From positions 1-26,454 of the IMG/VR virus record IMGVR_UViG_3300017770_000128: a stretch of DNA of 26,454 nt. One strand, 5' to 3'. A model generated the notes under the pieces. The model had not been told where the DNA came from. It ran no database searches and was given only the letters and a program-made list of their open reading frames with translations. Numbering within the stretch: the stretch's first letter is position 1; every line of letters begins with the position of its first letter. Below, one piece after another: positions 8,885 to 15,218 of this stretch. This stretch comes from a virus. The position numbers and the translations under genes were made by a program.

Positions 8885-9808
8885 TTATTTTATCCATTTA
8901 TCTTGCCCTCTCATGTTCATCAAAAGGCGGCCAGGGTGTATGTTACTTAATCTTAATTTTGCATTTCTTAAAAGAGAAGACTTATCTTTTCTTGCTCTAC
9001 TTACAACATATTCTTGAACTCCAAGCCTGCCGTTTAAAATAGCAAAACGGATATATGCATATATATAATCTTCAAATAATTTATTTAAACTAACTGAAGC
9101 ATCATTTCCATTTTCCATTCCGTCAGAGACGTATTCTAAAACTATAGACATTACTCCTCCAGAAGAACTAAAATTAATAACTCCACCCTTTTTATCTATA
9201 GTAAATACAGGGTTTACATTTGCTGTTTCAGTATTTAATCCAAACCTTGCTCCTACTGCATAATCAAAATACCAACAACCATCTACGTTGTATCCTTCTT
9301 GACCGTCAAAGAGACTGTTAGAGTTTAAATAAATACTTCTTCCTCCTGATGTTATTCTTGCTAAATCTACTTCACTATCCTGTGGACTAAGAACATTACC
9401 ATCTTGATCAAATAATAAATTAGAATTATTATCTTGTAAATATGCGGCAGCAAAACTTGTCTGAATATTTTCAGTTAGCGGAAGTAAAACTCCATTTTTC
9501 CATTGAGATATTCTTACCCAATTTACATAATCAGATGGTAAAATAAATCTATAGTTACTATCTAAATCTAATTGTAATATTTTAATTTCTTTTAAAGCAT
9601 CATAGTTCAGTTCTTGTATTCCACGTTTTGCGTGAAACAAGACTTGAAATCTATTTAGATTATTTACTAATTCATGATTACCTTGATAGATAAGCATAAA
9701 ATTATTTACTATGTCTTCTAATGATATATACTGATATGAACCCCAATTTGCATCATTAGGGTTTACCTCGTTATTAGTATAATATTGATATTGATTTATA
9801 TATGCCAT
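8885..9808 (-). CDS. Head-tail connector ring protein, 307 aa (crAss-like)
   Basis: The N-terminal half is helical, with YISLEDIVNNFMLIYQG and FHAKRGIQELNYDALKEIK. The strand-turn YRFILPSDYVNWVRIS follows. This order is typical of neck ring/adaptor proteins of crAss-like and other Bacteroidota podoviruses. The C-terminus RLSNIHPGRLLMNMRGQDK is a recognisable family ending. The middle part is beta-rich and probably forms the ring's outward domain. It starts 1 nt after the preceding ring gene and stops 4 nt before the muzzle gene, so the three are very likely co-transcribed and assembled in that order under the portal. Confidence 0.75.
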   Translation of the reverse strand: MAYINQYQYYTNNEVNPNDANWGSYQYISLEDIVNNFMLIYQGNHELVNNLNRFQVLFHAKRGIQELNYDALKEIKILQLDLDSNYRFILPSDYVNWVRISQWKNGVLLPLTENIQTSFAAAYLQDNNSNLLFDQDGNVLSPQDSEVDLARITSGGRSIYLNSNSLFDGQEGYNVDGCWYFDYAVGARFGLNTETANVNPVFTIDKKGGVINFSSSGGVMSIVLEYVSDGMENGNDASVSLNKLFEDYIYAYIRFAILNGRLGVQEYVVSRARKDKSSLLRNAKLRLSNIHPGRLLMNMRGQDKWIK

Positions 9809-9809
9809 A

Positions 9810-10778
9810 TTAACTTGTTTCTTGTGTGTCTATACTTTCTTGTCCCAACGCATACTCAACAACATCTCCTTCTCTAATTTCTACCCCAGCGTATTGTAAT
9901 ATTTTCATTATTAAATTAGGCTCATCTGATAATGGTAATTCAAAACTTTGATACAAAGGATCAGAAGCATTGAATATAGGATCATTTCCAGAAGTCTCTA
10001 AATAAGTCCAATTAGGCGTAAACGGATATCTAATATACTGACAAACGACTTGACCTTGCTCATATATAGAAATAGGATACATCTTAGCCGCTAAAGCATC
10101 TTGAGTGTATGCAGGGTAAGTTAGAGTTGGTTTTGTTAAAAGAGAGTTGTCTAAAAGTGTAATTTTAGAATGAGTTACTTTTTCAGCTTCTTTAATATCC
10201 GAACTATTAAATATAGAATAACTTATTCCTGTTGCAGTTAAATTGGTTGCTTCTAATTCCAGTTGTGTTTGTGAAGTAACTACTTCTACTACTGCATTAA
10301 AAGGAATACCACCTACAACATATCCTACTATATCTCCAGCAACAACACCATTTGTTATAAAGGTAGCATTAGTATCAATAAGTTGATTGTTACCTACTAC
10401 TGCAGTATTTGTTCCCGTAGCTCTTACTGTTTGATAAATTAATATTTTGTTTAGTAAATAATAGTCACTTCCATTCAAAGTTGTGGTAGGAAGTGTATAT
10501 AAACTTTTATTTAATTGAGCTGTACTTTGGTTTAACAAAGGACTAATAATGCTAAACGTATCTATAACCTCTTCTAAGCCTTTTACAATATCTGCATAAC
10601 CTGTTCCAGAGGTTCTATTATTTTCTCTGTTAATCCAGTTGTTATATTGGTAAAAGTAATCCTCAAACATATCCATTTGCGCTTGCAAACAATACAAATT
10701 AAAGTCTTGAGGAGAAAGGTATCCGTAATTGTTTTTATTGAGTACAGCTAATACTGTATTTCTTACAGAATTTATCAT
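9810..10778 (-). CDS. Head-tail connector ring protein with inserted beta domain, 322 aa
   Basis: The N-terminal helices (residues 1-50, including YLSPQDFNLYCLQAQMDMFE) resemble the portal-proximal ring proteins of crAss-like phages. Residues about 120-192 look like an inserted beta domain with the pattern 'N-x-L-I-D-T-N-A-T-F...GDIV...V-x-x-V-x-S...T-G-x-x-Y-x-I-F', a small module found inside many unrelated phage structural proteins. The C-terminus returns to helix (EPNLIMKILQYAGVEIREGD). The gene is first in the neck/tail unit: a TATCTTTG element ends 15 nt before its ATG, directly after a terminator. It is followed by the 307-aa ring gene with a 1-nt gap. Confidence 0.72.
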   Translation of the reverse strand: MINSVRNTVLAVLNKNNYGYLSPQDFNLYCLQAQMDMFEDYFYQYNNWINRENNRTSGTGYADIVKGLEEVIDTFSIISPLLNQSTAQLNKSLYTLPTTTLNGSDYYLLNKILIYQTVRATGTNTAVVGNNQLIDTNATFITNGVVAGDIVGYVVGGIPFNAVVEVVTSQTQLELEATNLTATGISYSIFNSSDIKEAEKVTHSKITLLDNSLLTKPTLTYPAYTQDALAAKMYPISIYEQGQVVCQYIRYPFTPNWTYLETSGNDPIFNASDPLYQSFELPLSDEPNLIMKILQYAGVEIREGDVVEYALGQESIDTQETS

Positions 10779-10793
10779 TGATTTCTTTTTTTA

Positions 10794-10801
10794 CAAAGAT
10801 A
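10794..10801 (-). promoter_or_regulatory. Promoter -7 element TATCTTTG for the neck/tail unit
   Basis: Reads TATCTTTG on the minus strand, matching TAnnTTTG of Bacteroidota promoters. It begins 2 nt past the T-tract of the upstream terminator and ends 15 nt before the ATG at 10778, implying a short leader. No -33 element is recognisable because the terminator hairpin occupies that place. Confidence 0.65.
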
Positions 10802-10803
10802 GC

Positions 10804-10838
10804 AAAAAAAAAAGAGGCCTATTTTTTTTAAGCCTCTT
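10804..10838 (-). terminator. Rho-independent terminator after the 109-aa gene
   Basis: On the minus strand the arms AAGAGGC and GCCTCTT pair perfectly. They extend inward by a G-U and two A-U pairs around an A-rich loop, and are followed by a run of ten T. The element lies 25 nt past the stop at 10863. It is the only textbook intrinsic terminator I see in the window. Confidence 0.85.
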
Positions 10839-10862
10839 CTATTTTTTGAATGTTAACGTAAT

Positions 10863-11192
10863 TTAAGCAGAGTATTCCACTTCTATTTGAGCTATTGATG
10901 TAATAGCAAATTTAGGCTCAAGAACGAAGTAAGGATTTAACCAACTTGTTGCTAATGCTTTTTCAATCGCATCTACAATGCTGTTTAATTGCTCTTTAGT
11001 TTTAGCTGCATCCGCTGCTGTTGTAGCAACGAGTTCAACTCCTAATACTTCTGACGCTCCAGTAGCTCTGTGACCTACTGAATTGTAAAGAATGTTAACT
11101 TTAGTGTCTACTCCCACTTCTATTCCAAGTATGTTTTTAATTGGAATTAAGTGATAAGCTCCACTTAAACTGATTTTTAGAAATTTTTCCAT
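10863..11192 (-). CDS. Small conserved virion protein candidate (head decoration?), 109 aa
   Basis: A compact alpha/beta protein. Strands at the start (MEKFLKISLSGAYHLIPIKN) and around VDTKVNILYN are followed by a helix (DAAKTKEQLNSIVDAIEKAL) and C-terminal strands ending IAQIEVEYSA. It has no signal peptide. Small proteins beginning 'M-E-K-F-L-K-I' are, to my recollection, common close to the capsid gene in marine phages, but I cannot name a function. It is the only gene here framed by its own promoter-like element (11236-11243) and a strong terminator (10804-10838). That makes separate, probably high expression likely and suits a multi-copy head protein such as a decoration protein. This role is inferred. 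Confidence 0.75.
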   Translation of the reverse strand: MEKFLKISLSGAYHLIPIKNILGIEVGVDTKVNILYNSVGHRATGASEVLGVELVATTAADAAKTKEQLNSIVDAIEKALATSWLNPYFVLEPKFAITSIAQIEVEYSA

Positions 11193-11235
11193 CTTTAAAA
11201 AAAAAAATAAATGTTATATGAGACTATTCTCAATA

Positions 11236-11243
11236 CAAAGATA
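11236..11243 (-). promoter_or_regulatory. Promoter -7 element TATCTTTG before the 109-aa gene
   Basis: Minus-strand TATCTTTG, flanked upstream by AT-rich sequence, lies in the 58-nt gap between the 251-aa gene (stop at 11251) and ATG at 11192. It ends 43 nt before that ATG. The rest of the leader ends in a long T-run followed by AAAG immediately before ATG. Confidence 0.65.
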
Positions 11244-11250
11244 CAAGTTA

Positions 11251-12006
11251 TTATTTATTACTATTTAAGCGTTTTTTTAGCAACTTGTACGTTTCGATTC
11301 CTTCATCGGATTGAAATAAAGATGCCACAATATAATATGGATCTTCACCAAATGGAACAGTTAATAGTTTGGTTTTATTTTTTGGTAGATTAAAGTAAAC
11401 ATCTTTCCCTGCATTTTTCATAGTTAAAAATGAATGGTTAAAAAACTGAACCACATCATTTGTTAGTTCTAACATAGGATCATTTAATGTTTCTATAAAG
11501 TCAAACGGATCATTTTGTGCATAAACCATTACGTCTCTTTTTATTTCTGCCGTAGACATACGATCAACACTTGCTCCTATTAAAACTCTTGCTACCGCTA
11601 ATAAGCTATCCCCTTTTAATTCTTTAGCTTGAATCATTGCTTCTACAGCTTGTTCTACTATTTCTAACTCTTCAGATGCATCACGAGCTTTATCTACTGC
11701 TTCGTATACTCTTCCGTTAGAAGGATGATAGTGTAAAAATTTTTGTAATACTTGATTTTGTTTTGGAACAAATAACATTCCATCTTCAAATACAATTGGT
11801 TCTAATACTGCATTTCCATCCTGCTCGTCTTCAAACGGGCTTTTTTGGTTTCTTGCATATCTTAGTGGTCTATTAATTCCTTTATCTTCATCGAAATATA
11901 ATAAAGGTGAACGTTTTGAGTGGCGAGAAGCCAACATATAACTTAAAGGCGCACGCTCTTGAATTAGTCTATAAGCTACGTCTATATACTTTTGTGTGTT
12001 TTTCAT
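11251..12006 (-). CDS. Conserved phage head-module protein, 251 aa
   Basis: The N-terminal half contains ERAPLSYMLASRHSKRSPLL, then RPLRYARNQKSPFEDEQDG and IVFEDGMLFVPKQNQVLQKF. The C-terminal half is helical and acidic (SEELEIVEQAVEAMIQAKE) with a basic end (YKLLKKRLNSNK). I recognise the 'LRYA-x-N-Q-K-[ST]-x-F-E-D-E-Q-D-G' block as recurring directly after the capsid gene in marine phages, but know no assigned function. Candidates are a head-completion protein or a cargo protein. It follows the capsid gene after a 72-nt gap holding a hairpin and no promoter-like element, so it is probably expressed by read-through from the capsid transcript at a reduced level. Confidence 0.72.
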   Translation of the reverse strand: MKNTQKYIDVAYRLIQERAPLSYMLASRHSKRSPLLYFDEDKGINRPLRYARNQKSPFEDEQDGNAVLEPIVFEDGMLFVPKQNQVLQKFLHYHPSNGRVYEAVDKARDASEELEIVEQAVEAMIQAKELKGDSLLAVARVLIGASVDRMSTAEIKRDVMVYAQNDPFDFIETLNDPMLELTNDVVQFFNHSFLTMKNAGKDVYFNLPKNKTKLLTVPFGEDPYYIVASLFQSDEGIETYKLLKKRLNSNK

Positions 12007-12037
12007 TTGATATAATTTAATTTTAATTTAAAAATAA

Positions 12038-12064
12038 TTACCCCCGTCTTTGCAACGAGGGTAA
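12038..12064 (-). terminator. Hairpin after the capsid gene, possible attenuating terminator
   Basis: The arms TTACCCTCGT and ACGGGGGTAA pair over 10 bp with one T-G wobble and a 7-nt loop. On the minus strand TTATTTT follows, a weak T-tract. It starts 15 nt past the capsid stop. No promoter-like element follows before ATG at 12006, so partial termination or protection of the capsid mRNA 3' end is more likely than full termination. Confidence 0.6.
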
Positions 12065-12078
12065 ATATTACTTACTTA

Positions 12079-13545
12079 TTATGCATCTTGAAATAAGAAG
12101 AAGTTGTTTGCTCCTAAAACACAAACAGCTCTTTCAGTCAAGAAGTTTACTTCCATAGCATCTAAAGAAGATGTTTTTGCTCCACCAGCAGAACCAGTGA
12201 TCCAAGTCTTGTATCTTCTATCTTCAGTTTCAGAAGCTCTGTAACGAACATGTAAGAAAGGACGCTTAGCATTCTTTCCTAAGATTTGATCGTAAACTGT
12301 AGTTGAACCAGCAGGAACTAACATTCCGTTGATTGCTCCACCTACAAGACCACCTCTCATTGTCGGGTCGTTCAGATATTTCCAGTCAGACTTGTAAAAG
12401 TCATAACCTCTTCTAAATCCTGAGAATCCAAGATTTAAAGCCATCTCTTCATCATTGTCAAATAAACCATATGAAGTACCACCAGCTCCGTAAGAGTTTT
12501 GTGCTGCTAACATATCGTCAATGTCAAATGAAAAGTCTCTATTTACAAAAAGAACATTTTCTTCAATAGCTCCTTGCTTGTCTAATCTTTGGATAATAGA
12601 ATCAAATTCAGCAAGAGTTGTTGGATTACCTCCACCAAATACATTACCTCTTTGTCCTACTACAAAGAATACACCTTCAGAACCATTTAAGTTTGCTGCA
12701 GACGCACCAGCACCAACTCCTTGGAAAAAGTCTCCTGCTCCAGAAGTAGCTTCTGCAGGCACAGCTTCAATCATAGCTGTCTCCATATAGTCTTCAAAAC
12801 GTAATCTTGTGTCATGCTCAGATTTTAAATACCATAGGTATCCGCTTACGCCATCTTCACCTGATACTTCGATCCATCCGATTTGAGCCATATCAGAACC
12901 AGAAACAGAATACTTGTCTTTGATAATGATTGGTTTGTTATCGAAAATAAAATCGTCAGATTCATTAGATCCTACCATACCATCAGTTCCTTTGTTAAAT
13001 TCAGAACCATAGATAAAGATATCACACGCTACACCAGCTCCCATTACTTGTCCGCTTGCTTCATAGTAAGCAATTGTTACAACGTTTGGCGCACCAGCTG
13101 TAGGTGCTACTGTAATTACACCTTTGTTGGTTAAATTTGAACCAGGTGTTTTGTCAGAGATCATTACTGTTTGTCCAACTCTTAACGATGCTGTGTTAGG
13201 TGTTCCACCTAAAGCAGGGTTAAAGTTAGAAACATTGTTTGGAATAGTCCATACTGCTGATCTTGTTCCTGCACCAGCTGCTGATCCAGATGTGCAATTT
13301 TGATATTTTACATGCAATCTTCCTTGCTCAGCCCATTTGATAAGGTCAGAGTTAGAAGGCATTTCAGCTCCTACCAATCTTAGGAAGGAGGATACGCTTC
13401 GATTACCATATCTTTCAAACTCTTTTTCATAAGTGTCAGGTAAATACTGATTTAAGAAATTGAAGTCTGTAATATAGTTGCTTTCCAACGGCACTTGTTG
13501 TGCTGAAGGTTGTAAGTCGAAACCAGGGGTTACATTTACTGCCAT
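12079..13545 (-). CDS. Major capsid protein, 488 aa (HK97-fold type expected)
   Basis: This gene occupies the capsid position: after portal and scaffold candidate, before neck proteins. The N-terminus has a helical segment TDFNFLNQYLPDTYEKEFER, then RSVSSFLRLVGAEMPSNSD and LIKWAEQGRLHVKYQ (about residue 70). These are features I associate with crAss-like and related Bacteroidota phage capsid proteins. The middle is Gly/Ser/Ala-rich beta sequence, and the C-terminal third includes the helix-turn region LAEFDSIIQRLDKQG and a final strand AVCVLGANNFFLF. Length near 490 residues fits that group. The HK97 fold is assumed for all tailed phages, not read directly. A hairpin lies just after the stop. 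Confidence 0.85.
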   Translation of the reverse strand: MAVNVTPGFDLQPSAQQVPLESNYITDFNFLNQYLPDTYEKEFERYGNRSVSSFLRLVGAEMPSNSDLIKWAEQGRLHVKYQNCTSGSAAGAGTRSAVWTIPNNVSNFNPALGGTPNTASLRVGQTVMISDKTPGSNLTNKGVITVAPTAGAPNVVTIAYYEASGQVMGAGVACDIFIYGSEFNKGTDGMVGSNESDDFIFDNKPIIIKDKYSVSGSDMAQIGWIEVSGEDGVSGYLWYLKSEHDTRLRFEDYMETAMIEAVPAEATSGAGDFFQGVGAGASAANLNGSEGVFFVVGQRGNVFGGGNPTTLAEFDSIIQRLDKQGAIEENVLFVNRDFSFDIDDMLAAQNSYGAGGTSYGLFDNDEEMALNLGFSGFRRGYDFYKSDWKYLNDPTMRGGLVGGAINGMLVPAGSTTVYDQILGKNAKRPFLHVRYRASETEDRRYKTWITGSAGGAKTSSLDAMEVNFLTERAVCVLGANNFFLFQDA

Positions 13546-13563
13546 TTTTTTAATTTTTAATTG

Positions 13564-14703
13564 TTAATTTTTTTTAATACTTCTAATTTTGAGTCCTCTT
13601 CCGCTACTACTGTCACCAATTGGGCGAATCTTTAAACCATCTTTTGTTGATAGCTGTGGCGATTTACGTACATCCATATTAATGTTTTTGGATTTACGTG
13701 TAACATCATCCACTGCTGCTGCAACACCTTGGTCATAAAAGAACTGAGCAAACTTTTCTGGATTCATTGCAACCGATAAGGCTTTATGGTATCCATTTGC
13801 ATCTGACATTAAACCATCTTTGTTAATGTATTTATTTACAAAGTTGTTTACGTCTGACTGCTTGTTCATCAATTCATCTGCTGTACCTGGTTTATAATTA
13901 ATCTTTTTTTCACCAACCTCAAATTCAAAACCTTTGAACTCATTGTTAAACACTTCTTTAGTGCGGCTTAAAAAGTAATCATATCGCTTTTCATTACTTT
14001 CAGCAATTGTTTTTGATTCCTCTATATACTTATTATAGTCACTTAATTTTTTTTCCTGATCATCAGATAATCCATCCCTGCTTGACTCAAGAGGAATTTT
14101 ATATTTATCTTTCTGTTCAGTAAAAAACTTACGTGCCTTAGCAAGTTCTCTTTTTTTAGCTAATTTTATTTTTCTAATATCTTTTTCATCATCATCTTCA
14201 TCATATCCAAACTTGTCATCCATTAAGTCTTGAATATCAATAGCATCCAAACCTTCTTCTTGAATAGACATATAATCAGCTATCACTGCGTCTTCTTCCA
14301 TGTTATCGTAGTCTTTTTGTAATTTATAAAAGTCTTCGATTCCACGACCAGTTTCTTTTTTATACTCAAAATACTTTAAAACATCTTCAGGTAATTTTTC
14401 ATTTGATTCTTTGGTCTCAAATAATTGATCAACTGATTCAATGTCTTTATTGTATCTTTCTTTTATATATGAAAGAACGTTATCATCATTTACCCCTGAT
14501 GATTCAGGTATATCTTTAGAAGTATTTTCAACTTCTTTAGTTTCAACTTCTTTTGCTTGCTCTGGAGCTTCTACCTTTACTTCTTCTACTTTATCTACAG
14601 GTTTTTCCTGAGATGTAGTTTCTTCGTGTTTTTGCAGTAACTGCTCTTCTATTTCAGCTTTAGATTTTTCATTTCCACTAACTTCTTTTACTTGTAATTT
14701 CAT
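13564..14703 (-). CDS. Probable capsid scaffolding protein, 379 aa
   Basis: A highly charged protein. Residues about 1-65 are Glu/Lys-rich and low in complexity (EEVKVEAPEQAKEVETKEVE); acidic clusters follow (DDKFGYDEDDDEKDI), then Lys/Glu helices probably forming coiled coils. The basic C-terminus has two copies of a short motif, GLKIRPI and GLKIRSI, the last ending in KKN. An acidic, helical protein with a basic tail directly upstream of the capsid gene is the usual picture of a scaffold, whose basic tail binds the capsid protein. No protease motif is apparent. A TAnnTTTG element ends 16 nt before the start. The capsid gene begins 18 nt after its stop, so the two are probably co-expressed. 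Confidence 0.68.
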   Translation of the reverse strand: MKLQVKEVSGNEKSKAEIEEQLLQKHEETTSQEKPVDKVEEVKVEAPEQAKEVETKEVENTSKDIPESSGVNDDNVLSYIKERYNKDIESVDQLFETKESNEKLPEDVLKYFEYKKETGRGIEDFYKLQKDYDNMEEDAVIADYMSIQEEGLDAIDIQDLMDDKFGYDEDDDEKDIRKIKLAKKRELAKARKFFTEQKDKYKIPLESSRDGLSDDQEKKLSDYNKYIEESKTIAESNEKRYDYFLSRTKEVFNNEFKGFEFEVGEKKINYKPGTADELMNKQSDVNNFVNKYINKDGLMSDANGYHKALSVAMNPEKFAQFFYDQGVAAAVDDVTRKSKNINMDVRKSPQLSTKDGLKIRPIGDSSSGRGLKIRSIKKN

Positions 14704-14719
14704 TTGATTTAATTTTTAA

Positions 14720-14727
14720 CAAAGTTA
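14720..14727 (-). promoter_or_regulatory. Promoter -7 element TAACTTTG before the scaffold/capsid unit
   Basis: Minus-strand TAACTTTG fits TAnnTTTG. It lies in the 53-nt gap between the 43-aa ORF (stop at 14757) and ATG at 14703, ending 16 nt before the ATG. The gap is otherwise AT-rich. A TTTG lies upstream near 14760, too far for a normal -33 element. Confidence 0.5.
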
Positions 14728-14756
14728 ATACTTATTTAATTATATATTTTAGCTGT

Positions 14757-14888
14757 TCAAATATTACAAAAACGTCTTTTGGATTCCCATTGGACTTTTT
14801 TTGATTTACCCAACATACTTTTTCTACTAACCCTTTTATTAAAATCTTCTCTTGCTTGATTTAATTGTGGGCCTGCTGTTTTTTGCAT
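14757..14888 (-). CDS. Small basic protein, 43 aa
   Basis: This short frame starts at 14888, and its ATG overlaps the TGA stop of the basic 109-aa gene as TGATG. That arrangement suggests translational coupling. The peptide (MQKTAGPQLNQAREDFNKRV..., ending in CNI) is Lys/Arg-rich in its second half, with RKSMLGKSKK and ESKRRF. It fills an otherwise empty 184-nt space in a region where every other gap is tiny. I do not recognise it. It could be a real packaging-module peptide or the decayed remains of a longer gene. Confidence 0.5.
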   Translation of the reverse strand: MQKTAGPQLNQAREDFNKRVSRKSMLGKSKKVQWESKRRFCNI

Positions 14889-15217
14889 CATTTTTTTATA
14901 TTTTTATCAAGAACTTTAGGACCTCCTTTTTTAGCTAAATGTTTAGCTGCAAATTTGCCAATTTGTTTAGCGCCACTTAAAATTTTTCCGCCGCCTATCC
15001 ATCCTCCGCCTACAATGCCACCTTTCATTTTTGGCTTGGGAAGAGGTTTAAGATTTTTAGCATACTCTTTTAGTTTAGCTTTTTGTGCCTCTGATTGTTT
15101 TTTTGTTATTAGTTTTTTACGAGGTTTAGTAGGAACGTTTGTTACAGTACGTGTAGACTCTTTTGCTATCGCAGCAGGTCTTTGTTTTTTTCTTTTTTTC
15201 TTATCTAATTTACTCAT
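14888..15217 (-). CDS. Very basic small protein with Gly-rich amphipathic segment, 109 aa
   Basis: Strongly Lys/Arg-rich from the start (KLDKKKRKKQRPAAIAKES), with further clusters PRKKLITKKQ and LKPLPKPKMK. It then has a Gly-rich hydrophobic stretch (residues about 66-80, GGIVGGGWIGGGKIL) leading into a cationic helix (SGAKQIGKFAAKHLAKKGG). The charge suggests nucleic-acid binding, and the C-terminal part resembles membrane-active cationic peptides. No known family is recognised. It starts 1 nt after the portal stop and overlaps the 43-aa ORF. Possible roles are a DNA-binding packaged protein or a portal-associated assembly factor; both are guesses. Confidence 0.68.
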   Translation of the reverse strand: MSKLDKKKRKKQRPAAIAKESTRTVTNVPTKPRKKLITKKQSEAQKAKLKEYAKNLKPLPKPKMKGGIVGGGWIGGGKILSGAKQIGKFAAKHLAKKGGPKVLDKNIKK

Positions 15218-15218
15218 A

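Noticed and set aside
12521-13134. Plus-strand frames opposite the capsid gene (12521-12790 and 12883-13134)
   Set aside because: They are antisense to a well-supported capsid gene, have no start-site context, and have no recognisable protein features.
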